NCBI GenBank assembly: GCA_015698045.1
Contig: BLAL01000060.1
Location: forward strand, 374,501 to 438,500
DNA: 64,000 bases
From: Rhizophagus clarus
Lineage: Eukaryota > Glomeromycota > Glomeromycetes > Glomerales > Glomeraceae
Reading direction: 5' to 3'
This document shows positions 11,245 through 21,009 of the stretch, in pieces. Below the pieces are notes generated by a model. That model did not search any database, was not told the DNA's origin, and worked only from the letters and a program-made list of their open reading frames with translations. Numbering within the stretch: the first letter of the stretch is position 1; every line of letters begins with the position of its first letter. The position numbers and the translations under genes are program-made.

Positions 11245-11282
11245 TTTGAATATACTAACACTATATACTACTAATTTCTTAA
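11245..11282. promoter_or_regulatory. Compact bidirectional start region
   Basis: Thirty-eight bases separate the start codons of the coiled-coil gene (minus) and the ATPase gene (plus). The region holds two TATACTA/TATATACTA motifs. The same gap in copies A (851-884) and C (23822-23852) keeps the motifs, and similar motifs precede other genes of the element. Confidence 0.5.
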
Positions 11283-12644
11283 ATGGACTTATATGTGTAT
11301 AATTTGGATGAGTATACCGGTGATACTAGGCAAGGAAATGAATATGCTCCAGTATGGAATTTTCGTCTTGCTGTAGTTGGTAGCTCAGATTCTGGAAAGA
11401 CTACTATGCTTCTTAATTTACTAATGGGAGATGCAAAAGCTAAAGAGGATGGAAATCAATATATTTTTTGTGATGAAATAGTCCTTATTGGTAGGTATTT
11501 AGACGAACCTAAATGGCAAATGGTAAAAGATTTCTTTGATGATAGTGAAGACGTTACTTTTAGAGCGATTTTATATCATCAGATGCCAGATGTAGAAGAC
11601 TTTGACCAGCATGAGCGCGGAGTTGCTACTGTAGTTATATTTGAGGATTTAATGGATGCCCCTAAAAACATCAAAGAAAAAATAACTGAATATTTTACCC
11701 ATGGACGACATAGAAATATTTCAGCTATTTATGTAGCCCAAAGATTCTTTGCTATTCCAAAAGCAATTCGAGAAAATGTAAATTATATTTCTCTACATGG
11801 TGGACATGATAGTTTAAGTGATACAAAGCATATCATTAGACAATATACTAATGAATCAGATTCTCTTGCCCCAATCATTGATGAACTAACCTTAGGTAGG
11901 GAATTCATAGTATTTGACTTAAGGCGCCCTAAAACTGACCCTTTAGCAATCAGAGTTCGATGGGATACTAGTCTTAGAACTTTTATGGAATCGTTCTTGA
12001 ATAACGCTTCTAAAATGATCACGTGTTCATCTAAGATTGATCTAAGATCATCCAAGAATGATTCTAGAATCATCACAGATTCATCTAAGATTGATCTAAG
12101 ATCATCCAAGAACGATTCTAGAATCATCACAGATTCATCTAAGATCGATCTAAGATCATCCAAGAACGATTCTAGAATCATCACAGATTCATCTAAGATC
12201 GATCTAAGATGTCGATTTACTTCTTATGGGCAGAAGGTAATAGCTGAAGCCAAAAAGAATAATTTGTTAAAGGAATTTGCCCGAAACTTTCCTTCTCCTA
12301 AGGAACGTAAACTTTACTTAATACCAGACACCTTACCAAAGGCAAAAAATTCAGATATTTGGGCTAAATATGTTTTTAGAGAAACTTATGGAATAAATGA
12401 TCGTACTCTTGGAGATGAGTATAAGAAATTCCTGTCCCAAGTTAAGAATGTATGTGTTACTAGAAATAATTCCCCAGTATCAGTATCACCTTTTGATCGA
12501 TATAGAAAACTTTTGAATGAGCGTTCTCTAAGTGACGAAAAAATAATAGAAGGTATTGAAGCACTTCTAAAACTATTCAATGATGGCTTAATGAAAAAGC
12601 CTACCCTACAAGTGGGAATTAATAGTCTATTCCATTCTTTCTAA
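11283..12644 (+). CDS. A32-type (FtsK/HerA superfamily) packaging ATPase, copy B
   Basis: An open 453-aa frame. Walker A is GSSDSGKTT (residues 33-41); Walker B is VVIFEDLMD (about 118-126). It is followed by HGRHRNISAIYVAQRF and an arginine-asparagine motif (IRENVNYISL) typical of A32-like ATPases of Polintons and NCLDVs, which move DNA into capsids. Residues about 249-309 are in-frame repeats of an 18-aa unit (SSKIDLRSSKNDSRIITD), and a C-terminal domain of about 140 residues follows. The repeat number differs between copies, so this linker tolerates length change. Its 3' end overlaps the convergent zinc-protein gene by 26 bp. Confidence 0.85.
   Translation: MDLYVYNLDEYTGDTRQGNEYAPVWNFRLAVVGSSDSGKTTMLLNLLMGDAKAKEDGNQYIFCDEIVLIGRYLDEPKWQMVKDFFDDSEDVTFRAILYHQMPDVEDFDQHERGVATVVIFEDLMDAPKNIKEKITEYFTHGRHRNISAIYVAQRFFAIPKAIRENVNYISLHGGHDSLSDTKHIIRQYTNESDSLAPIIDELTLGREFIVFDLRRPKTDPLAIRVRWDTSLRTFMESFLNNASKMITCSSKIDLRSSKNDSRIITDSSKIDLRSSKNDSRIITDSSKIDLRSSKNDSRIITDSSKIDLRCRFTSYGQKVIAEAKKNNLLKEFARNFPSPKERKLYLIPDTLPKAKNSDIWAKYVFRETYGINDRTLGDEYKKFLSQVKNVCVTRNNSPVSVSPFDRYRKLLNERSLSDEKIIEGIEALLKLFNDGLMKKPTLQVGINSLFHSF
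12027..12210 (+). repeat. 54-bp in-frame minisatellite inside the ATPase gene
   Basis: About three and a half units of 54 bp, each containing AAGATCGATCTAAGATCATC and a TTCTAGAA palindrome. They encode an 18-residue basic/polar unit. Copy C has fewer units (24600-24685), and copy A starts inside the tract (1-115). Confidence 0.9.
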
Positions 12645-13179
12645 AAAACTCAAGTAACTCTTCTCTAGTTACATTTATAGTTATAGTACTTTTTTCCTTA
12701 CCATCTATTACCATTCTTGACATTTTTGTTACTATGCCAAAGGCCTTCAATGCACGAGAAACAAAGTTTTTGCTTAATGGATTTTCTATTACAATACAAT
12801 ACATACCATAAAATACGGCAAAAGGTTCATTTATCCCTTTTTCTCCATATAAATCAAATAATAATCGATATAAAGCTTTTTCTCCTACATCCCTATCTAG
12901 CTCATTAATTCGTTTAAGTAGCCAAATCTTGATCGATTCAACATCTGGTTCAATACTATTTAACTGTTCCTCATAGTCTCGAGTAAAGGTAAAAGTAAGT
13001 TCATCATCTAGAGAGACCGATCTATATATTTTGATTAGCTTATATATATTTTCATGCAAGCTGTCTATATCAGTACATCTTTGTACAGTTCGTCTGAATT
13101 CGATAGTAGATAGGCCTCTTCTTGGCTTGGCCAATACAAGTCCACAAACTGGGCAGTATTTTCTAATTTGCTCAACCAT
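12619..13179 (-). CDS. Zinc-finger protein of unknown function, copy B (186 aa)
   Basis: The open frame starts MVEQIRKYCPVCGLVL; one CxxC pair (CPVC, residues 9-12) and a Cys at about 33 could form part of a small zinc site. The rest is predicted alpha-helical, ending in a beta-rich segment (KSTITINVTREELLEFF). It is convergent with, and overlaps by 26 bp, the ATPase gene. A homologue lies at 25089-25660. Position between the ATPase and polymerase genes would fit a DNA- or RNA-binding accessory protein, but no family was recognised. Confidence 0.6.
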   Translation of the reverse strand: MVEQIRKYCPVCGLVLAKPRRGLSTIEFRRTVQRCTDIDSLHENIYKLIKIYRSVSLDDELTFTFTRDYEEQLNSIEPDVESIKIWLLKRINELDRDVGEKALYRLLFDLYGEKGINEPFAVFYGMYCIVIENPLSKNFVSRALKAFGIVTKMSRMVIDGKEKSTITINVTREELLEFFRKNGIDY

Positions 13180-13235
13180 TTTTTTCAGAATTATCTACAT
13201 AAAAAATGAAATTATTTAATTACCTGTTTTTATAT

Positions 13236-13820
13236 TTATTCTTTACTACAGTCTCCACAAAGACCGCTTTCAGGTAATTCGTTAAGGTTTACAGGCATTT
13301 GGCACTCCCTGCATAAGGCAATATTAAGTTCGGCAAGCCTTCTTGATTGTTCCTCTTGTTGTGCTTCTCGTTCTCTTTGCCTAGTAAATTGACGTGCTTC
13401 TTCAGCCCCTCGCCTATAACTTGGATTATGCCGATCCCATTCAGCATGATGAACAGTTATATTACGTGCAGTTTCGAGGTATTGAAGTCTTACCTGAGTA
13501 TCTTGAATATATAATAAAGACAGATTAGACTGCGTGATTTCTGCATATCTTGGAGGAACAAGATAGTAATCTTCTATTATTTCATACCCAGCCCTTTGAA
13601 TTAAATAGTAATACGTTCTAGTTCCAAATTGAACCATACGTCCAGTATCTACATTGAGATAGCTTTCCCTTACAGAAGGAAGTGGAGGTGCAGTTGCTCT
13701 TCAAACCAATCCACTATCAAGATAATCATATCCTTCTAAAACTAGCCGATTGAAAGTTGAACCACCAACACAAATTGTTCTGCCAGTCAATGGATTAATG
13801 GTATATCTATTAGCACTCAT
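13236..13820 (-). pseudogene. Small protein with 2-cysteine-adaptor-like N-terminus and C-terminal zinc ribbon, copy B
   Basis: The region starts at 13820 with MSANRYTINPLTGRTICVGG, which resembles the short 2-cysteine adaptor domain (NPxTGR type) seen in many large DNA virus proteins. Its C-terminal part has two CxxC pairs (CRECQMP and LCGDCSKE), preceded by an R/E/Q-rich helix. The upstream motif TACTTTAGTATAGG (13833-13846, minus-strand TATACTAAAG) supports the start. Function unknown. Broken, about one or two breaks. Confidence 0.5.
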
Positions 13821-13886
13821 CCTTTTTTATTGTTACTTTAGTATAGGCTATATTCAATTACAATTTTTTTCTAAAAATAAAAAATC

Positions 13887-14046
13887 TCTAGTGACAAAGT
13901 TACTTTGTCATCAGCCTTTACACAAAATTTTTAATAATGCCTAGTGACAAAGTTACTTCGTCATCAGCCTTTTATGCAAAAAATGAAAAATGCCTAGTGA
14001 CAAAGTTACTTCGTCATCAGGCTTTGCATAAAATTTTTAATAATAA
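13887..14046. repeat. Hairpin-bearing 53-bp tandem repeat, copy B
   Basis: Three units of 53-54 bp start at 13887, 13941 and 13994. Each carries the imperfect palindrome TGACAAAGTTACTTTGTCA followed by an A/T-rich spacer (CACAAAATTTTTAATAATGC). The array fills the gap between two minus-strand genes, and copy C has four units in the same place. Possible roles are a replication origin, a processing or terminator hairpin, or a protein-binding array; the sequence does not decide. Confidence 0.85.
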
Positions 14047-14048
14047 AT

Positions 14049-14483
14049 TTATAGCTTATTACTAAGAAGTTCATCTAAGACGTCCTCAGCTTCATCTTCA
14101 GTAAGTTTACGTCTAGGTGGTGCTTCTTTAGTTTCCTTAGGAATATGTTTATATAAATCATAGACCTTTATAATTCTAAAAGCAAGATCTGGATTAAATG
14201 GATACTTTGCTCGAATCTTTGCAGTCTTCTCATAATATGATTCTTCATTTGGCAATAATTTCTTAGCTGTATAACGAATATAGCCTTCTGGATTGTTGGC
14301 AGATTCTATTTTCTTAATATAGTTTACGTGATTCTTTATAAGATAACTTTCTTTACTGTATCCATCTTGTAAACCTGCCAATATGACACCTTTTAAAGCT
14401 TTTATAATTTCGGCCAGATACATTTCTGGCTTGATAAAACTAGGATGCTTATTTGTGAATGTGAATGAGTCGTCGTGTTCCAT
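14049..14483 (-). CDS. Unknown 144-aa protein, copy B
   Basis: The open frame starts MEHDDSFTFTNKHPSF and is predicted mostly helical and charged, with a Lys/Tyr-rich middle (NHVNYIKKIESANNPEGYIRY) and an acidic end (EDEAEDVLDELL). It is conserved as an open frame at 26573-27007 in copy C, which supports a real gene. It sits just downstream of the polymerase gene on the same strand. No family was recognised. Confidence 0.55.
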   Translation of the reverse strand: MEHDDSFTFTNKHPSFIKPEMYLAEIIKALKGVILAGLQDGYSKESYLIKNHVNYIKKIESANNPEGYIRYTAKKLLPNEESYYEKTAKIRAKYPFNPDLAFRIIKVYDLYKHIPKETKEAPPRRKLTEDEAEDVLDELLSNKL

Positions 14484-14519
14484 CTTTGTACTTCTACATC
14501 TAAGGAAAAAAATATTTAA

Positions 14520-16367
14520 TTATATGGTCCATACCACTTGGTTGGCATTTTTTACATGACACTCTCCTTCTTTTTCGAATTTTAGAGCTTTTAAAGTCTT
14601 AAATGCATCTTTAGCACAGGCTATAAGAGGAGAAGAGTTAACGTCTTCTTCTAGAATGAATTCATCAATATGAATACGTCTGACTTTATCCACATAGGGT
14701 TGTACCATTTCAGAAATAATCTTTCGACTATGTGCTAGAAGGAATGGAGCAATTCTAGGGTATTCACCTTTAAAGGGATTACCTGGATTCGTAAACTGGA
14801 ATCTCCACTGCTCTTCTCCTATTGGTACAATCGAGTCTAATACCTCACCATCTGGAAAGTCAAAAGACTTACTCGATGTTGTAAGAGTCTTGTATGTTTT
14901 CTTTCTTTGGCAAAGTGCACCCCATAGTGTATTAAGAATTCTTTTAGCTACTTGATCAGCTATACCACCTTGATTCTTAATTTTAAAGAGAAAGTCTACA
15001 TACACTCCAAAGATTACACTGCCTCGAATTTGAGTTTCTTTTTCATAAATAAGAGCATTAGAAGCTCCATCCTGAATTAATGTAACTTGAAGGCCAAGAG
15101 CTTTGGCACGTGTAAGATCAATATGAGTGTATATATTATGATAATTATATCGAAATAATGGAGTATCTTTCTTTTCAATACTTGCACAAAATATTCCAAA
15201 ATGGCTATATCCTTGATGGTTAGTAAAGTCTTTTAAAATCTGAAACTTACCTTTACCGATAGGAAAGTTTAAAGCTGACTGCTGATTACTAGGATAAAGA
15301 CTTGTATCATCATAACTCCTTCCATATCCTTTCCAGTTATTTTGTGCCCAGATAATTCCTCCCATCATTGCTTTACTTATCCATTGTGCCTCAAGTGCAT
15401 CAAGGGGTTCATTAGCAGGAATATCCACACTTAATTTTTTGAATAACTATAAAGCCGTTTTCTTTATATTTTAATCAAGAAATGATATATCAATTGGAAT
15501 GCCTAGCTTTTTCGTCTCCTGTAAAAAGGCATCTCGTTCAGCATTAATTCTGATATATGCCTTTTCCAATGATTCTTGATGTTTAGCTGGAACGAAGGAG
15601 TAGTTTTTGCTAAACTTAAGTTTTTGAAACTGCTGAACGGTAATGGACTTGATCTTCTTTCCATTATATAAAAGAACAGTATCTTTTACTTCATTCTCCT
15701 GATAAGTTATAGGCTTCTTTGGCCTTTTATATTCAAAGCTGGGATGTTTTCTATCCGGATTAAAAGTGAGGGAATAATGTCCATTAGTGAGAGTAAGGGT
15801 TATTCTTCTTTGTGCTGGACTCTTAGAGATATAGGTATGATCACCCACTACATTGATGGCAATACTTCGAGCTAATCATTCTATTTTTTCAATACAGACA
15901 ATTGGAATAGGATCATCTCGTGCCAGTTTCAAGATATTCTTTAAAGACTCAGGCTTTTCAATACTTTGAGGCATATTCGAATAGGAGCCATAAGCCATTT
16001 TTAAGCACTGATAAAGACAATCATTTGTATCACCACATCCACCTGATACTGCTGGTGAATCCCTCATATAAATGATAAAGTTATCAAATCGCTTTGGATC
16101 ACCTATATTGTGACCGTCAGGTGGCAATTGACTCGCATCATAATGATCAAGTAAAGAGAAAAGGTTTGCGTCTTCTCCATTTGTAGTCCATTGACCAGGC
16201 TTCCAGTTCTCATAAGGAAGTAGGATTTGAAACTGTTTACCTGGATATCGGGCTTTAAGTTTTTGATCGAGGTTTGCAATACCTCCTCTAGAGAATGAAC
16301 AGCCACTATACTTAACTTCTATAATGTCTGGCCTATTTGGTAAATGACGAACTAGTCTTGATAACAT
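14520..16367 (-). pseudogene. Family B DNA polymerase (protein-primed Polinton type), copy B
   Basis: The region reads from 16367 down to 14520. The palm part shows motif A as SYDDTSLYPS, a motif-B-like KRILNTLWGALCQRK and a motif-C-like segment near RRIHIDEF, in the usual order. The N-terminal part (15876-16367) carries an unusual cysteine-rich unit, SGGCGDTNDCLYQCLKMAYG, conserved in copy C. In Polintons this enzyme copies the element by protein priming from the termini. Broken, with about two breaks. Confidence 0.8.
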
Positions 16368-16442
16368 TTCTTTGTAATATATAGTTTTTATTTAATTGTT
16401 AATTTTTGTTACCATATTTGAAAAAAATAAAATAACTAATCC

Positions 16443-18722
16443 TTAAAATTGGTCGATTTCATCATATAGACCATCCTCATCATAATCTGATTCTTCACCA
16501 TTGGCTTCCATACATTCACGTTCATTTATTGTGCTATGGCATTCTATTATCTGTGGTTGTAATTTTGCAACCTTATAGCCAGAAGGAGGTTCTACAAATA
16601 CAGTTTTCTTATTCTCATTGTATCTTCTTAGATAGTCAGCAAGTTCACAGCATGATATTTGCCTATCCACCTCATCATTGTATTTGATCCATTCTTTTAG
16701 CTTATCTATGGCATCACCAAATTGGACGAGATACAGACTATCTCTACTTATAATCTTATCAAATTTCTCCAATTCGGCTAAGAGTAATTCCCAGTCATAT
16801 TGAGCTTCTTCATCCATATATTTAGCCCAGCATTCTAGGGATACAGAATATAGCTCATTTATCATATCATCACGAGAATTCTTGTACCAGGGCTTTATGT
16901 GATCATATTTATGTCTATCTATCCATTCCCAATATTTGGCAGTATTCATTTTAGGCATAGGATCAGGATTAGCTTTCTGAACTGACTTTGGGTCTTGCTT
17001 TGGTGGCGGTTCAGTAGAAGGACCAGGTGTTCCATATGGTTCTGACTCTATCTCTGGTTCTTGCTCTGGTTTAGCTGAAGCTGATATGAGATTATCTAGT
17101 TCCATTAAATAACCATCTATTAGGTTTTCAAATTCTGAAGCGGTGGGCTCTGATGATACTTTTACCTTTAGATGCGCTGGCTTTGGAGGAACCGGTGGTG
17201 GACTTTTCTTTTGCTTATTTGGTATATCAGCTCCAATTTGTGCTAAGAACTGATCAAGAGCTTTTGGGTCAGATATAGATTTCTTAGGGACATCATTCTC
17301 CTCGATATCAATCTCATCAGTTTCATGAATCCAGTTATTGCTAAGATATTTCTTGTATAAAGTCTCTCTAGATATATTGTAAACTCTAGTACGCTTTCCA
17401 TCAATACAAACTAAGTTGCTAGTTATATTTAACTCACTTGATAATGTTCTTGCAACCATAACTTTAGATAGGGGTGTGATATTTTTATTTACACAGTAGC
17501 TCATATAAGTGGCGTACAATATGTGAACTGGTAAGCATGTAGTAGTATAATCAGCCTTTGCTATATACGTCTCCTTTATAAATTGAAACAAAGGTGAAAG
17601 AGTAGATACGATATGCTCTTGCTTAGATGCAGTCATAGGAGGTGGGTTGCCATTAAAATCTGAATATTTATTGGCAATAGCTTTAAAGTAAGCATAAAAG
17701 GCCTCACCCACCCCTGGATATTTCATTGCATCACCTAACTGTTTGAAATATTGCAAATCCCCTTTTCGAGTAGGTGAGACGTCAATGAAAACTGTTCATC
17801 TATCATCATTCTCAACTCTAAGAGCATTTTCATTAGTGAGAATGATAGTAGACATAAAGTTTTTATATTGGGTAGGTGTTTTATATTTTTCATGAATTTC
17901 AATAGTATCACTAGTAACTTTATCTTTAAGAGCGCGATATAATGAATTCCATTGGCTTTTTTCTGTTGGCATTTCTTCAAGTAAAAGGAGTACTTTACCT
18001 AATAATTGCCCGTTAAAACTACCCAAAATCGTTTCAGGATCGCTTGTCTTATAGACTAACTGAGTACCTAAAACATAACGCTGGATAAAATCAGTTATAA
18101 TACCTTTACCCCAGCCTTGATCTGATTTAAGATAAAGAATCGAATACATTTTTCTACCAGTAGCCATACCAGCAAACCATTTGATAATGTATTCAGTTAC
18201 ATTCCAATCTCCTGAACACCAAACATCTTGAATATGAGTAAATATGATTTTGACTGCCTGATGGATGTTGGCTGAAAAGTCTGCTAAAGGAAGTAATTGA
18301 TATAAGAAACCTGGAAAAATGTTAAGATAGAGTTGACCTTGAATTTTATAAATACGTTGCTTTGCAGGATCACAAGTTGCTACACATGTTGAAGAATTAT
18401 CATATATAAACCATTTGGCAATGTTAAATTCTGTCTTCATTGGAGGATGTTCAGGATTAGATTGCTTAAAGAAGGTTTTAGTTATAGGACAAATGAGCAT
18501 ACTAATATTTTTCATGGGAATATGCTCAAAATTCTTAATATCAGGTCGCCACATAAATACACCATGTGGATTGGAACAAAAAATGAAGTAACTGCAAATA
18601 TATCGCTTTGCTTTTATAATGTCATCTAAACTGTTTGCATCTTTGATAAGCTGTTTTAGTATATCAATACTATATGCTACTTTAGATTCACCAAATTTCG
18701 AGATTACTACTTGGTTACTCAT
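16443..18722 (-). pseudogene. SF3/D5-like helicase-primase, copy B
   Basis: Spans about 760 codons starting MSNQVVISKFGESKVAYSI. The helicase core has Walker A SDQGWGKGI, Walker B LLLLEEMP and a motif-C-like IILTNEN, followed by the usual C-terminal helical domain. The last 200 residues are Pro/Glu-rich and acidic. Such helicases unwind the element during replication alongside the polymerase. The homologue in copy C (28960-31240) is similar. The promoter-like TACTTTAGTA (18734-18743) lies just upstream of the start. Broken, about one break. Confidence 0.8.
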
Positions 18723-18803
18723 TGTTAGTTAGATACTTTAGTAGAAGTTTTGTTTAATTTATTTTTTTTTGATACCTATATATCGACTATGTTTAATTAC
18801 GAA

Positions 18804-19583
18804 TTTTTCAGTATATTTGTCTCTTGGGGGTTGATACATTTAGGTACGAACAGATTGATGACTGGTATGATGACTGATGACTGGTATGATGATGGTATGG
18901 GGATTAGTATGAGGAGTATATATAGGGCTTCGTACTAGGTAATAGGGTATTCACATATCGTATTGGGCTTAGTAAGACGTTTGGGTATATTTCTAGTGGT
19001 GAACAGATCGGTGAACAGATGAACAGATTAGATACCCCGAAAATAAAAATTTTTTCTGGGAAAGGTGATCTGATTTTTTTTTTTTTTTATCTGTTCCATC
19101 TGTTCATCTGTTCACCCTTCCTTATTTCTTCTTTATTCTTTGTTTTATTATGTTCTTAGTATATTTGGTATGAACAGATGGTATGAACAGATCAGAACAG
19201 ATGGGGGTATGGTATGGAAATGTTATTTATCCATGGTATTGTTAGAGACGCGCCGTAAGGCGCTGGGAGGCTAACTGGAAGGGGATCTGATAGGGTTTTA
19301 CCCCGGAGGGGGGATGTATTGGGGGCTTTAGCCACCGCTGGGCATAGCCCAGCACCGACAACATGCGCCGTGAGGTGCTGGAGCCTAACTGGAAGGGGAT
19401 CTGATAGGGTTTTACCCTGGAGGGGGGATGTATTGGGGGCTTTAGCCACCGCTGGGCATAGCCCAGCACCGACAACATGCGCCGTGAGGTGCTGGATCCT
19501 AACCGGAAGGGGATCTGATAGGGTTTTACCCTTGAGGGGGGATGTATAGGGGCTTTAGCCACCGCTGGGCATAGCCCGGTACT
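18804..19583 (-). repeat. Right terminal inverted repeat of copy B
   Basis: Inverted counterpart of 5132-5914, with the GAACAGAT cluster at about 18990-19200 and three GC-rich units of 113-114 bp at 19245-19583. The outer end abuts the integrase part of copy C. Confidence 0.85.
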
Positions 19584-19591
19584 GACGATAG

Positions 19592-20261
19592 GCTATTCAG
19601 GCTATACAAGAACCACTTCTCAAAAGGATGACAGCACAAGAACTAAAAACTGGTGCGACGTCAGTGGAATGGTCTGAAGATTTCCATGATATAGTAAGAT
19701 TAGTAGATGAACAGTGGCAAAGAGATCCACCTAAAATCCCAGAAGGTCCACCTAAAATCGATAAAAATACAGAATTACTATTAGAGGGGACACAAGTTCG
19801 AACCAAACTTCTTGAACCTATATCAGTACTTGGAAAAAAATTACATGATAAGTTCAGAATAGGCGACATTAAATGGAACCCAAAAGTTCGTATAATTAAG
19901 AAGCTTATCCTTTCTCCTGAACAACCACCTACATATTTACTTGATGGACACATGGTAGGTTGGAGTATCTAGATGTGCATATACTAGAAAAGAACTGCAA
20001 GTCATTCCTATCAACGAAAAGCCTCCACCTGATTTGGTCATAAGGGGACAGCCAGAAAGATATGTACCTGAGAAAATTCTCAAGCATCGCACTAGAAAGG
20101 GTCAACTCCAATACTTAGTCAAATGGGAGCGCTATCCAGAAGACGAATCAACATGGGAGCCAGCTGACAGATTACAAGAAGACGTTCCCAATCTAGTACG
20201 TATTATAATGATACAAAATAGATTATATTTTTTTTTAAATACCCCAAAAAATTGTAATTAA
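19592..20261 (+). pseudogene. Integrase C-terminal part with chromodomain, copy C
   Basis: Same extent as the copy A part at 4453-5119. The chromodomain appears as YLVKWERYPEDESTWEP. Only the region downstream of the catalytic core is present. Broken. Confidence 0.75.
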
Positions 20262-20323
20262 ACGTAGTCAATATATAGGTATCAAAAAAAAATAAATTGA
20301 ACATATCCATTATATACTAAAAG

Positions 20324-20970
20324 ATGTACACGAACATTGCTAAATTCTTAGATGCAACCCCAGAGTGGGTAGAAAATTGGCTAAATACTCCAATCAAGGA
20401 AACTGGCCACATTATTAATACTTCATTCGGGCAAATAGATGTATTTCAGATACATGAAATTGCTCGTATCATCATGGATCATCTTGATTAGCTTGCCAAA
20501 GGAGATTACTGGAAAGCTTTAATAGATTATAAAAATAGTGACAAAGAACTAGAATGTGCTATTAAAAAATATTCAGGTATGAATAAAGCTCTTACAGATC
20601 CACTATACAAAAGATTCTTTGAATTGGCTGATAAAAAAGAAAAAGCCTTTGCGTATCAGGTAGAAATAGAAAAAATTATATTGCAAGGTGGATTTGTATA
20701 TAAGAAAGAAAAAGAAAAAAAGGATCGTATACTTGATAATATTAGAATGCTAGCTGATGGGTTAGATCCTTATGAAATTCCAGTAATCTATGATGAACCA
20801 GATTCAGATCCAGATGATATAGCTTGGCAATCAGATTACTGGGAAGATGAAGATCTGCAAATTGGCAATGGGTAGACTTAGGTTCCAATGAACCAGATGA
20901 ATATATAGGTTAGCAATCAGAGTACTCGGAAGACCCAAGTAATTCTGATGAAGATCCAGATTACCCTTAA
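20324..20970 (+). pseudogene. Acidic-tailed protein, copy C
   Basis: Homologue of 7802-8428 with the same upstream TATACTAAAAG motif (20313-20323). The middle IEKIILQGGF block and the acidic tail are kept. By eye it is about 70 percent identical to copy B, the most diverged gene pair between the two. Broken. Confidence 0.55.
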
Positions 20971-21009
20971 CTAGAATATGTCGAATAAATCTGGCACTGG
21001 AATTTTATA

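Larger units (their letters stand above)
5132..19583. mobile_element. Polinton/Maverick-like element, copy B (fullest copy)
   Basis: The 14.5-kb element is bounded by inverted repeats of about 780 bp (5132-5914 and 18804-19583). Its outer ends read AGTACCGGGC on the left and GCCCGGTACT on the right. It encodes integrase, family B DNA polymerase, A32-type ATPase, SF3 helicase, a DUF5679-like zinc ribbon, Gag-like and retropepsin-like proteins and several small proteins. Several genes are still open and others are broken, with about half a dozen breaks in all. Because the flanks on both sides are inverted copies of one sequence, no direct target-site duplication can be recognised. By eye its proteins differ from those of A and C by roughly 10-30 percent depending on the gene, so it is an older relative of A and C. 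Confidence 0.85.

Noticed and set aside
13887-14046. CRISPR-like array (short repeats with spacers)
   Set aside because: The spacers are the same A/T-rich sequence in each unit, there are no cas genes, and the host is a eukaryote; it is a plain tandem repeat with a palindrome.
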